This document shows, one piece after another, positions 1 through 7,586 of a stretch of 64,000 nucleotides of DNA. How positions within the stretch are numbered: the first letter of the stretch is position 1; each line of letters begins with the position of its first letter. Where the stretch lies: assembly GCA_002787775.1 (NCBI GenBank), contig PCUW01000054.1, positions 90,227-154,226 on the forward strand, in the 5' to 3' direction. The notes under the pieces are model-generated. The model saw only the letters and a list, made by a program, of their open reading frames with translations. It did not search any database and was not told the origin of the DNA. This stretch comes from Bdellovibrionales bacterium CG12_big_fil_rev_8_21_14_0_65_38_15 (GTDB lineage Bacteria; Bdellovibrionota; Bacteriovoracia; Bacteriovoracales; Bacteriovoracaceae). Both the position numbers and the translations under genes were made by a program.

Positions 1-2054
1 TTAGCTACAAGATAGCTTAAACGAAGTTTGGCCCATGGATTAAGCGCTTCCATTTGATCTGAAATAAAGTCGTATTCATTAGTTTTAGCTTCACTTAAAA
101 GATCCGTTCTTGAAAGTAGGCCACTCCAAAGTGATTTTAAAAGAGGGTAAACTTCAGCAAGTTTAGATTCTTCTAATCTTCTTAAAGGAACATACTCACC
201 GTCTTGATCGAACTCAGAAAGGTAATCAAGTAAGTTTTGAACAGTCTTTTTAGCATCATTTCTAACGCAAACTTTTGCTTTTGATGATTCAAGAGCGATT
301 TCATTGATACCTGGAATATGGTGCTGAGAATAGTTTACACTTCTAGCACAACGATCAAGAATCATGCTTTCAAATGCTTGACCCTGGCCTGCTTTTAAAG
401 CATTTGATAATTGTTTTAATCCCCACTGTCTCCAAACACTGGCACCATAAAGATTTGGAAGTGGCAGCTGAATTTTAGTTGCCTTAAGTTTAGTTTCTAA
501 TGACTTTGAGATGATTTCTTGAAAGTGAGTTGCACCTTTCTTTTGCATAAGTTCTGCAAGATAAAGACTCAAATTTTGACGTTGTGGCTCCAATGGAATT
601 TTCTCTCCATTAACTTCAACTTCATAAAGCTCATACGGACTTGGATCAGCAACGATTTTTTCAAAAAGTTGTTTACCGTTATAAGTATATGAACGGGAGT
701 CGCGAAGTCCAAACCATGAGAATGTGCTGCCGTGGAATTCATCCATTGCCTCTGGAAGCTTAAACTGCATCACTCTTTCAAAATGAGTAATATCATCGAT
801 ATCTGGAGTTAAGCCACTGACACGACTTTGTTCTAAACCTTTTTGTGCGTAAAGAACTTCTTCAAATGGCATAAGACCAGAGTAGCCGCTCTTTGTCGGA
901 TCCTTAGAAGCATTCTCCATATAGTATTCAATAAACTGATAGTTTGATGGCGAGAATGTTAAGCCATGATTTGCTAACATATTATCAAGAAACTCTTCGC
1001 CTTGACCTTCAACAAAGTCAAACTTCATTTCTGAGGGAAGATCTCCATTGAAATGATTTTGACATGAGCGTGGAATCTCAATACTTTTAGATCCACTTTC
1101 TTGCATACTTTCATATACGTATAATTGAGACATCATCATATGTAGAGTCATCAGTTTTAATGCTCTTACATAGTTTAGAGTTGATGGTGCTTTCATTAGT
1201 GTTAAAACATCACGAGAAAGAACTGAGTTCATATCAATGCGAACTTGAGAGCGACCAAAAGAGCGATCTTCAATTGAAAAATGATATGGATCAACTGATG
1301 GGTTTGGCCCAAGTTTTAAGCGCTCACGACCTTGAAGATCATCTCCAGGAAATAAACGTGTCGGAAATTCCGGTAGTAGCGATTGATAAAACCATGCGCC
1401 GTCATATTCACCTGGGAAGTAAGCACGACGAGCAACGACTAGGTCGCGCATTGGAAGAGTTACACTTCCAAGGAAAGTAATAAGCATCTCTTGTAGTTCT
1501 TCTTCATCAGCATCGCGATCAACTAACCACTTGCGAACTTCACGCATTAGAAATTCGGCTTCTTGGTGAGTTTTTCTAAGTTCTACATCATCAAGGCGAA
1601 GAACTGGACGTCGACGTTCATCACGTTCGCGCTTCATAATATCTTCAGCTAGCTTATCAAGCATACCTGGAGTTTTCTTTGGTAAACATTCTTCGTCATT
1701 AGAAGCTGCAGGAGCTGTTGCATCCCACTGTCTTGCATATTGTCCACAACTATTCGTTTTCATCTCTGAAAGAAGCTCATCAAAATCTCTTAGACCAGTA
1801 TTTTCTGCTGCAGAAGTAAAAGGACGATCACTTTCAAAAAGAGCTGGCTCATTATCAGGACAATGTGATGTATCTTCTTTACCTTTAATTTTAACTTTAA
1901 ATGCTTCGATACGATCACGAAGCTGCTCGAGGTTTAGCTCATGAATTTCAGCTGGGTAGCGTGAAATATTCTGCGCAGTCTCAGCAAAAGCCAGCTGAAA
2001 GCTCGCAATGAAGATGATGAATGCGGTTAATACTCTTTTCAGACCCATGGTCAT
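1..2054 (-). CDS. Large secreted protein of unknown function (3' end outside window)
   Basis: The minus-strand frame is open from an ATG at 2054 to the window edge, giving at least 684 residues with no stop. The N-terminus (MTMGLKRVLTAF...) is a classic Sec signal peptide, cleaved near LAFA-ET at about residue 26. The ATG at 2054 is chosen because AGGGGAG lies 6 nt upstream; an in-frame ATG at 2048 is too far from it. The mature part is soluble and rich in charged residues, with an Arg/Asp/Glu-rich stretch (KRERDERRRP) around residue 135 and scattered cysteines. I recognise no family. Codon use resembles its neighbours. Probably a periplasmic or exported protein restricted to this lineage; function unknown. 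Confidence 0.85.
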   Translation of the reverse strand, partial: MTMGLKRVLTAFIIFIASFQLAFAETAQNISRYPAEIHELNLEQLRDRIEAFKVKIKGKEDTSHCPDNEPALFESDRPFTSAAENTGLRDFDELLSEMKTNSCGQYARQWDATAPAASNDEECLPKKTPGMLDKLAEDIMKRERDERRRPVLRLDDVELRKTHQEAEFLMREVRKWLVDRDADEEELQEMLITFLGSVTLPMRDLVVARRAYFPGEYDGAWFYQSLLPEFPTRLFPGDDLQGRERLKLGPNPSVDPYHFSIEDRSFGRSQVRIDMNSVLSRDVLTLMKAPSTLNYVRALKLMTLHMMMSQLYVYESMQESGSKSIEIPRSCQNHFNGDLPSEMKFDFVEGQGEEFLDNMLANHGLTFSPSNYQFIEYYMENASKDPTKSGYSGLMPFEEVLYAQKGLEQSRVSGLTPDIDDITHFERVMQFKLPEAMDEFHGSTFSWFGLRDSRSYTYNGKQLFEKIVADPSPYELYEVEVNGEKIPLEPQRQNLSLYLAELMQKKGATHFQEIISKSLETKLKATKIQLPLPNLYGASVWRQWGLKQLSNALKAGQGQAFESMILDRCARSVNYSQHHIPGINEIALESSKAKVCVRNDAKKTVQNLLDYLSEFDQDGEYVPLRRLEESKLAEVYPLLKSLWSGLLSRTDLLSEAKTNEYDFISDQMEALNPWAKLRLSYLVA

Positions 2055-2148
2055 GAAAAACTCCCCTGAACGTTAGAATTCAAGGAATTAAAGAGCAAAA
2101 GTCATACCAATTGAAAGGAAGCTAAGGAGTTGTATTTAGATAAGTAGA

Positions 2149-2169
2149 GGTGTCTAAACTTTAGACACC
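2149..2169 (-). terminator. Perfect inverted repeat after fadD, possible terminator
   Basis: Ten-base arms (ggtgtctaaa / tttagacacc) around a single central base lie 18 nt past the fadD stop. On the minus strand the hairpin is followed by a U-containing but not uniform tract (TCTACTTATCT), so it is a weak intrinsic terminator or a processing hairpin. Confidence 0.4.
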
Positions 2170-2186
2170 CCTATAAAAAAGAACAA

Positions 2187-3863
2187 TTAGGCTTGAGCAG
2201 CAGGTGGATCTCTGAGCTCTTTTCTGAGGATCTTACCAACGTTCGACTTTGGTAGTTCCGTTCTAAATTCATAATGCTTTGGACATTTATAGCCAGTAAG
2301 ACCTTCTTTACAGAAAGCTTTTAGCTCTTCAACAGTTAAAGATTCGTCTTTTTTAACTACGAAAACTTTCACTGCTTCACCAGATTTGTCATCAGGTACC
2401 CCAATAGCAGCAGCTTCAAAAACTTTTGGGTGAGTAACGACAACATCTTCAACTTCGTTTGGATAAACGTTAAAGCCTGAAACAAGAATCATATCTTTTT
2501 TACGATCTACGATTTTGAAATAACCCTTTTCATCCATAACACCGATATCACCAGTTCTAAAGAACCCATCATCAGTCATCACTTGAGCTGTTTCATCTGG
2601 GCGATTCCAGTAACCACGCATAACCTGTGGTCCCTTGATACAAATCTCTCCAGTTTCACCTGTCGCAACATTTTTGCCATCATCATCTTTAATCACAACA
2701 TCTGTTGAAGAAAGAGGAATTCCAATTGTCCCGTTATAATCTTTTAACGTCATTGGATTGATACAAGCCGCCGGTGAAGTTTCAGTAAGACCGTAAGCTT
2801 CAATAAGTGGACAACCTGTAACTTTTTTCCAACGTTCAGCTACTGCACGTTGAACGGCCATCCCACCACCAAGAGAAACTTTTAAGTGACTAAAATCAAC
2901 TGAAGCAAATTCTTCATTATTTAACAGACCGTTAAATAAAGTATTAACTCCTGTAAAGGCAGTGAACTTCCACTTTTTAAGTTCTTTAATAAACCCAGGC
3001 ATATCACGTGGGTTTGTAATAAGAACGTTTAGAGCGCCAACAGAACTAAAGATAAAGCAGTTCGCTGTAAGTGAGAAGATATGATAAAGCGGAAGAGGAG
3101 TAATGATAATTTCCTGACCATCTTTAATTAAATTCTTAATCCAAGCTCTAGCTTGAACCATATTGGCAACGATATTTCCGTGAGTAAGATCTGCACCTTT
3201 AGAAACACCAGTAGTACCACCAGTGTATTGAAGGAATGCAGTATCGTTTAACGATAGAGTTGGTTTTTTATACTGACTTTCGTCTGCACCAAAAACAACA
3301 TCTTTAAATGAAACAGCAGAAGAGATGCTCCAGTTTGGAACCATCTTCTTCACTTTCTTAATAACAAAATTTACAAGCAGAGATTTTGGAAAACTTAAGA
3401 AGTCTCCAATCTGTGTTGTAATAACATGCTTAACAGGAGTTTTTGAAAGGACTTGCTCTAAAATATGGGCAGAGTTTTCAAAGATTACTATAGCTTTAGA
3501 TCCAGAATCTTTTAACTGATGTTCAAGCTCACGTGCTGTATAAAGAGGATTAACGTTAACAGCAATAAGACCTGCTCTTAATACACCAAATAAAGCGACT
3601 GGGTATTGCAAAATATTTGGCATCATCAAGGCAACACGATCACCCTTTTGAAGTTTCAAATCATTTTGAAGATAGCTTGCGAACTTTTTTGAAAGTAGAT
3701 CCATTTCACGATACGTATAAGATTTCCCCATACAATGAAATGAAGGCAAAGTTGAATATTTTGCAAACCCTTCTTCTAGAATTTCAACAATTGAAGAATA
3801 AGATGTCACATCAATTTCATGTGGGACTCCAGATTCATAACTGCTATACCAAGGTTTAGACAC
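2187..3863 (-). CDS. fadD: Long-chain fatty acid-CoA ligase (FadD-type)
   Basis: A 558-residue member of the AMP-forming acyl-CoA synthetase family. It activates a fatty acid with ATP to an acyl-adenylate and then an acyl-CoA, feeding beta-oxidation or lipid synthesis. The ATP/AMP motif YTGGTTGVSKG is at residues 213-223, the adenylate-binding YGLTETSP follows at about 357, and the fatty-acyl-CoA synthetase signature (DRKKDMILVSGFNVYPNEVED) lies near 455; a C-terminal Lys (in KSNVGKILRKEL) completes the active site. Length matches FadD. The start is GTG, preceded by GAGAGG with 6 nt spacing. It stands alone, with no beta-oxidation genes beside it. A long-chain substrate is inferred from FadD-like motifs, not proven. 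Confidence 0.93.
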   Translation of the reverse strand: MSKPWYSSYESGVPHEIDVTSYSSIVEILEEGFAKYSTLPSFHCMGKSYTYREMDLLSKKFASYLQNDLKLQKGDRVALMMPNILQYPVALFGVLRAGLIAVNVNPLYTARELEHQLKDSGSKAIVIFENSAHILEQVLSKTPVKHVITTQIGDFLSFPKSLLVNFVIKKVKKMVPNWSISSAVSFKDVVFGADESQYKKPTLSLNDTAFLQYTGGTTGVSKGADLTHGNIVANMVQARAWIKNLIKDGQEIIITPLPLYHIFSLTANCFIFSSVGALNVLITNPRDMPGFIKELKKWKFTAFTGVNTLFNGLLNNEEFASVDFSHLKVSLGGGMAVQRAVAERWKKVTGCPLIEAYGLTETSPAACINPMTLKDYNGTIGIPLSSTDVVIKDDDGKNVATGETGEICIKGPQVMRGYWNRPDETAQVMTDDGFFRTGDIGVMDEKGYFKIVDRKKDMILVSGFNVYPNEVEDVVVTHPKVFEAAAIGVPDDKSGEAVKVFVVKKDESLTVEELKAFCKEGLTGYKCPKHYEFRTELPKSNVGKILRKELRDPPAAQA

Positions 3864-3908
3864 GGACGACCTCTCTTCATAAGGGATAAATAAAAAATTT
3901 GAACTTCA

Positions 3909-3937
3909 ATCTTATTTATTTTTACTGATACATACAA
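3909..3937 (-). promoter_or_regulatory. Possible fadD promoter
   Basis: On the minus strand TTGTAT and TAAGAT are separated by 17 nt, about 45 nt upstream of the fadD GTG. Matches to consensus are only moderate (3/6 and 4/6). Confidence 0.3.
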
Positions 3938-4125
3938 GAAAGACCGTACTTGCCTCTCTACACGCACCTCGTTAGCGAGTTGCGGCAAGCGTATGAAATC
4001 TCTCAAGTATATGTAAAAACAAACTTATTTCCTAGAAGAGACGTCGGGTTTGTGGTACTTACCCCTCACTTTAAAAAATCAAAATCGGACATCTGGTCAC
4101 ACACACACCTAATGTCTTCTGTACG
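3938..4125. other. Intergenic region without a gene; hairpin and possible small RNA
   Basis: The 318-base gap between fadD and the DUF5522 gene has no convincing ORF. It holds a hairpin at 3963-3984 (8 paired bases, one mismatch, TTAG loop) and ends in a strong terminator on the plus strand, although no plus-strand gene lies upstream. A small plus-strand RNA is possible, but I could not find a good plus-strand promoter. Confidence 0.35.
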
Positions 4126-4154
4126 AAAAGGCCTCCAGAATTGGAGGCCTTTTT
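4126..4154. terminator. Bidirectional intrinsic terminator
   Basis: GGCCTCC / GGAGGCC arms with loop AGAATT, extended by A4/T4. Plus strand continues TTTTTGTTTT; minus strand continues TTTT. It can end a plus-strand small RNA, or a minus-strand transcript from the GIY-YIG gene that runs antisense through the DUF5522 gene. Confidence 0.8.
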
Positions 4155-4181
4155 GTTTTAAATACTGCAAAATACTTATCT

Positions 4182-4418
4182 ATGGCATTTCTTGAGGGCG
4201 AAGACTTTTACTACGATGACGAAGGACTAATGGTTCTCACTGCATCATATTTAAGAAAGCGAGGGCATTGCTGTCATAGTGATTGTCGCCACTGTCCTTA
4301 TAACGAAAATTCAGCCAGTGATATTCCGCTAGAATTTAAAATTCAAAGCGAAGAAGATCCCTATGAAAAATATATTGAAATGGCAGATCAAGATAATAAA
4401 GATAAAGAGAATTCCTGA
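4182..4418 (+). CDS. DUF5522 family small cysteine-rich protein
   Basis: Encodes 78 residues. The signature HCCHSDCRHCPY (residues 28-39) together with the preceding GLMVLTASYLRKRG matches the DUF5522 family, small proteins of unknown function whose conserved CC and CxxCP cysteines suggest metal binding. The C-terminal 35 residues are acidic and Lys-rich and not part of the family core. No SD precedes the ATG (only AT-rich sequence after the terminator at 4126-4154), so translation may be leaderless or weak; an internal ATG at 4230 would remove conserved residues. Its last 31 bases overlap the convergent GIY-YIG gene. Confidence 0.8.
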   Translation: MAFLEGEDFYYDDEGLMVLTASYLRKRGHCCHSDCRHCPYNENSASDIPLEFKIQSEEDPYEKYIEMADQDNKDKENS

Positions 4419-4654
4419 ACTAATTGCTCTTTTTGTTTTCTCTTTAATTTTTTAATTTCATACTCGCGCTGTGAAGCATCACTTCTATCCCTCGCCTCTT
4501 CGACGTAGACAAGTTCTTCGGCCGGGTCACCCTTAAGTGCTTTAGCTCCACCAAAACCAGTCAGATGTTCCATAAAACGTCTCTCAACATCTGTAGAAAT
4601 TCCTGTATAGAATTTTCCTTTCGTTGTTCGAACTATATAGACATACCAATTCAT
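4388..4654 (-). CDS. GIY-YIG nuclease superfamily protein (UPF0213/YhbQ-like)
   Basis: Encodes 88 residues, a typical length for the stand-alone GIY-YIG domain. The core shows WYVYIVRT (the GIY strand equivalent) at residues 3-10, FYTGIS (YIG equivalent) at 15-20, the conserved Arg in DVERRFMEH, and REYEIKKLKRKQKEQL near the end, as in UPF0213 proteins. Members are probable DNA endonucleases of unclear physiological role. The gene converges on and overlaps the DUF5522 gene by 31 nt, so its C-terminus is coded opposite that gene's acidic tail. Confidence 0.88.
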   Translation of the reverse strand: MNWYVYIVRTTKGKFYTGISTDVERRFMEHLTGFGGAKALKGDPAEELVYVEEARDRSDASQREYEIKKLKRKQKEQLVQEFSLSLLS

Positions 4655-4690
4655 AAAACTATTGTAGCTTGTTAGGGCATTTAGTCATCA

Positions 4691-4719
4691 TGGACTTTTA
4701 TTTTCCTATCACTTAATAT
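4691..4719 (+). promoter_or_regulatory. Promoter of tRNA-Pro
   Basis: TGGACT, 17 nt, TAATAT. The predicted start at about 4726 is 9 nt before the mature tRNA, as expected for a tRNA gene. The -10 matches 4/6 and the -35 matches 4/6. Confidence 0.6.
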
Positions 4720-4734
4720 TCTTTTTCTTAATGT

Positions 4735-4811
<77 letters not shown>

Positions 4812-4817
4812 TTGAAT

Positions 4818-5660
4818 TTAATTGAATAATTTACCACAAACGCGATCAGCGAAATCTTTAGCAGCCCCACCACAGACGTGAATATTATCGTTACTGCTAG
4901 CTCCAGTACATCCACCCAAGCCTTCAATTTTCACTCTCTTTAATAGCTTCTTATGAACATCAAAATAAGGAGATCTTTTCATTAACTCTAGACTATCAAT
5001 AACTCTACACTTGCCTGCCGCTGCAAACTTTAGTGCACGAATAATCTTTTGAGTATTTTCTAGGTTTTTTGCCGAGACACTTCTTCGAGATGTGACTTGC
5101 ATCTCATAGGTGGGAGTAATCATTGTGCATTTGCTTGAACCAACTTGAGCAAGTAATTGTTTGAACTGACTTTTTGCTCCTGCTTCACTTGAGCCCATTA
5201 AATTATCGCCCAAAAAGATAACAACTTCTTTGGGCTTATGTGCTTCAACGATGGATCCCAATCTTTTTTGACACTTTAAGAGTTCTTGAGGCTTAACTTC
5301 CTGATGTGAATGTGACCTATCTCTTATAATAGTGTTAATACGATCGTTGCCACCATTGTTAACCCAATGAATAGGCACACTGCCACCCCTAGCGTAACTG
5401 ACAAAAGACTCTTGGTGTTCACTTAGGCAGCGTTGAAAGAAATTGCCAAAATAACTTTTTGACCAAGTCGCACCATTTTGAGAGTCGCCAATAATAACTC
5501 GATCAACTTTTGGCAAACTTTCACAGCTCGAAGCTTCGGCCACATTTTCAACATTAGATAAATTTTCAGATGATAATGTGTTTAGCTCAGCATCTACACA
5601 ATGCTCACAATCCATTGCTATTACTGAAAAAGAAAAAAGAAGAAGAGTTAACCATTTCAT
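4818..5660 (-). CDS. Secreted SGNH/GDSL-like hydrolase
   Basis: A 280-residue protein with a signal peptide (MKWLTLLLFSFSVIA). The SGNH blocks can be read: IIGDSQ with nucleophile Ser60 (block I), an RGGS Gly at about 92 (block II), LGDN with Asn153 (block III), and DNIH at 258-261 giving the Asp/His pair (block V). Members hydrolyse esters of lipids, acetylated sugars or peptidoglycan; the substrate here cannot be told. Ten or more cysteines suggest disulfides in the periplasm or outside. The gene converges on tRNA-Pro. The assignment rests on motif order, with an unusual block III, so the family call is good but not certain. Confidence 0.65.
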   Translation of the reverse strand: MKWLTLLLFSFSVIAMDCEHCVDAELNTLSSENLSNVENVAEASSCESLPKVDRVIIGDSQNGATWSKSYFGNFFQRCLSEHQESFVSYARGGSVPIHWVNNGGNDRINTIIRDRSHSHQEVKPQELLKCQKRLGSIVEAHKPKEVVIFLGDNLMGSSEAGAKSQFKQLLAQVGSSKCTMITPTYEMQVTSRRSVSAKNLENTQKIIRALKFAAAGKCRVIDSLELMKRSPYFDVHKKLLKRVKIEGLGGCTGASSNDNIHVCGGAAKDFADRVCGKLFN

Positions 5661-5704
5661 AAATCTTTATCGGTTAGGCAAAAGATTAATTAAATGCTGT
5701 GTAT

Positions 5705-5743
5705 TTACATGAAAGTAGACTCAAATGATCTACTTTCATGTAA
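5705..5743. terminator. 15-bp perfect inverted repeat downstream of tpx
   Basis: Arms 5705-5719 and 5729-5743 are perfectly complementary around a 9-nt loop. It starts 15 nt past the tpx stop. The minus strand lacks a U tract after the hairpin (ATACACAGC), so it may be an mRNA 3'-end stabiliser or a factor-dependent terminator rather than a classical one. Confidence 0.45.
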
Positions 5744-5758
5744 TTTTAGCGATTTGAA

Positions 5759-6256
5759 CTATTTTAAAACAGCTAATGCTTTATCGTAATTAGGCTCATT
5801 AACAATATCAGAAACTAATTCGCTATAAAGCACCTTATTTTCTATATCTAGAACAATGACTGCACGAGCATAAAGACCTGCCAAAGGTGAATCTTTAAGC
5901 GTTACACCCCATTTAGAGCCAAAATCTGAACGAAAACCCGATAGTGTTTCAACATTCTTAATACCCTCTGCTCCACAAAAACGTGCCATAGCAAAAGGAA
6001 GGTCCATTGAAACATTTAGAACAACAGTATTATTTAGTGAAGCTGCACTTTGATTAAAATGGCGAACAGATGTTGCACATACACCAGTGTCTACGCTTGG
6101 AAAAATACTTATGATTTTATTTTTACCAGCATAATCAGATAATGATGAAGGCTTTAAATCGTTTGTAACAAGATTTTGAAAATCAACGACACTTCCGATG
6201 CTTGGTAGCTCTCCTACTGTATTAGCAGCAGTATTTTTAAAAAGTAATGAAGCCAT
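5759..6256 (-). CDS. tpx: Thiol peroxidase Tpx
   Basis: A 165-residue atypical 2-Cys peroxiredoxin that reduces hydroperoxides using thioredoxin. The peroxidatic Cys60 sits in PSVDTGVCATS and the resolving Cys94 in ARFCGAEG, at the spacing of the Tpx subfamily. Full family length and cytoplasmic (no signal peptide). The start is supported by AAGGAG 5 nt upstream. Monocistronic, ending at the inverted repeat 5705-5743. On the minus strand TTGACT and TATAAA occur upstream but with a short 14-nt spacer, so the promoter is uncertain. Confidence 0.95.
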   Translation of the reverse strand: MASLLFKNTAANTVGELPSIGSVVDFQNLVTNDLKPSSLSDYAGKNKIISIFPSVDTGVCATSVRHFNQSAASLNNTVVLNVSMDLPFAMARFCGAEGIKNVETLSGFRSDFGSKWGVTLKDSPLAGLYARAVIVLDIENKVLYSELVSDIVNEPNYDKALAVLK

Positions 6257-6343
6257 ATATTCTCCTTAGATATATTCAATTCTTGTTGAAGGAACTTTAT
6301 ATTAACTTTTGAATTAGTCAAAGGAGTGTCTTAGTTTAGTTAG

Positions 6344-6685
6344 TCATTTATTGATGATATTTTTGATTTCATCGGATAAAACCATCTTTTTGAACATTGA
6401 GACATTACTTCCCCCCGTATTGCCCATTGGTACTTTCCCAACAAGTGAGCCAATAATTCCAAGAGGTATTCTTACTAACTGTCCGATAATTTCCTTGAAA
6501 TCTTTTCTAAGAAAGCCAATCTTTAGCATATAATAATGAGTGGTAGTATGTTGAACTACATAAAGCTGTCCGATCACATGAGCTTTTTCTAACAATAAAA
6601 AGGCAGCATCATATTCGCCTAAAGAAATGTTATCTTTGGCATCGATTATGATTTGATTAAAGATTCTTTCCAGTTTTTTATTCAT
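6344..6685 (-). CDS. DUF3703 family protein
   Basis: Encodes 113 residues. The conserved features of DUF3703 are all present: AFLLLEKAHVIGQ (29-41), HTTTHYYML with spaced histidines, a GQLVRIPLG segment and the PMGNTGGSNVS motif near the C-terminus. Function of the family is unknown; the conserved His residues hint at metal or cofactor binding. Cytoplasmic. Its ATG overlaps the stop of the upstream trypsin-like gene (ATGA), so the two are translationally coupled, although no functional link between these families is known to me. Confidence 0.82.
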   Translation of the reverse strand: MNKKLERIFNQIIIDAKDNISLGEYDAAFLLLEKAHVIGQLYVVQHTTTHYYMLKIGFLRKDFKEIIGQLVRIPLGIIGSLVGKVPMGNTGGSNVSMFKKMVLSDEIKNIINK

Positions 6686-7512
6686 TCAAAAATGACACTA
6701 CTTTTAATTCCTAGTTCTTTAGCTTCACTCATCGGGTATGTTAAGGCTCGCTTACAGCCTGATCTTGAAACTTCAAAGTCTTTTGAACCTGAAATTAGCA
6801 TGCCTTCAAGCTCATAAGTTTCCAGATTAAAAACGGCACTTCCCTTTGATGCTCCTCCAATATCGGAGTTCACTAGAAAATGATTTTTATTTTCATCTGT
6901 TACAAAAGCGTCACGAGCAATTTTTTGTGGAAGACCATTTGGGTGACCAACAACTAAAAGTTCCGTCTCGTTACCAATATTTATATTCTTGGAAATGTTA
7001 ACAGGCTTAATGCCTTTAACTTCACGATTAAGTTCAATCAAAGCAAAGCTGACAGCTGTACTTGGATCGTAAACTCGCTTGATTACCTTTTCGCATTTAT
7101 AAAAGTTATCCTTATGTCTTTCCAGATTTAAAGCAGACCCATCTTCTTGATGGTAGTTAAACATGAAGTAAAATAAATCATTCCAACAATAATGTTCAGT
7201 AATACAATGACCAGGCATCAGTAACGTTTTTGGCCCGACCAAAATACCTGAGCAATCGTTTCTCATCGTCGGTTGGTCTGCAAAGCGTTCATTTTCACAA
7301 ACACCACGAGCACTAAGAGGACGTGTGACAATGGTCCAGTAACGCTGAAAGGTCCAGCCTCGAAGTTCATCTTTATAAATCTGAAAGGCGACAGCCTTAG
7401 AAAGTTGTCTAAGCTTTGAATCATTAAGTTTATAAAGATCCACACGGTCGTCTTGGTCATAGATGGCCATCGCTTGAGAGGATAAGAGAATAAGCAGTAT
7501 AAAAATCTTCAT
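6682..7512 (-). CDS. Secreted trypsin-like (S1 fold) protein with atypical active site
   Basis: A 276-residue protein with a signal peptide (cleavage after SQAMA). The S1-type core is recognisable: DCSGILVGPKTLLMPGHC gives the His loop (His102, PGHC instead of AAHC), SFALIEL corresponds to the strand that normally carries DxALL, and GGASKGSAVFN (219-229) corresponds to GGNSGSxVFN. The catalytic Asp position appears to be Ser155, and the nucleophile loop has a Lys between Ser222 and Gly, so activity is doubtful. Six or more cysteines fit an exported protein. First gene of a two-gene unit with the DUF3703 gene. Confidence 0.72.
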   Translation of the reverse strand: MKIFILLILLSSQAMAIYDQDDRVDLYKLNDSKLRQLSKAVAFQIYKDELRGWTFQRYWTIVTRPLSARGVCENERFADQPTMRNDCSGILVGPKTLLMPGHCITEHYCWNDLFYFMFNYHQEDGSALNLERHKDNFYKCEKVIKRVYDPSTAVSFALIELNREVKGIKPVNISKNINIGNETELLVVGHPNGLPQKIARDAFVTDENKNHFLVNSDIGGASKGSAVFNLETYELEGMLISGSKDFEVSRSGCKRALTYPMSEAKELGIKSSVIFE

Positions 7513-7586
7513 CCTAAAACTCTATTTCAAACGATTCAAGATGAAAAATCAGCAACATAGGTACTCAATATTAAGGAAGCCTATAA

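Noticed and set aside
3950..4195. 81-codon plus-strand ORF in the fadD upstream gap
   Set aside because: It runs through the terminator stem, lacks an SD and has no coding character.
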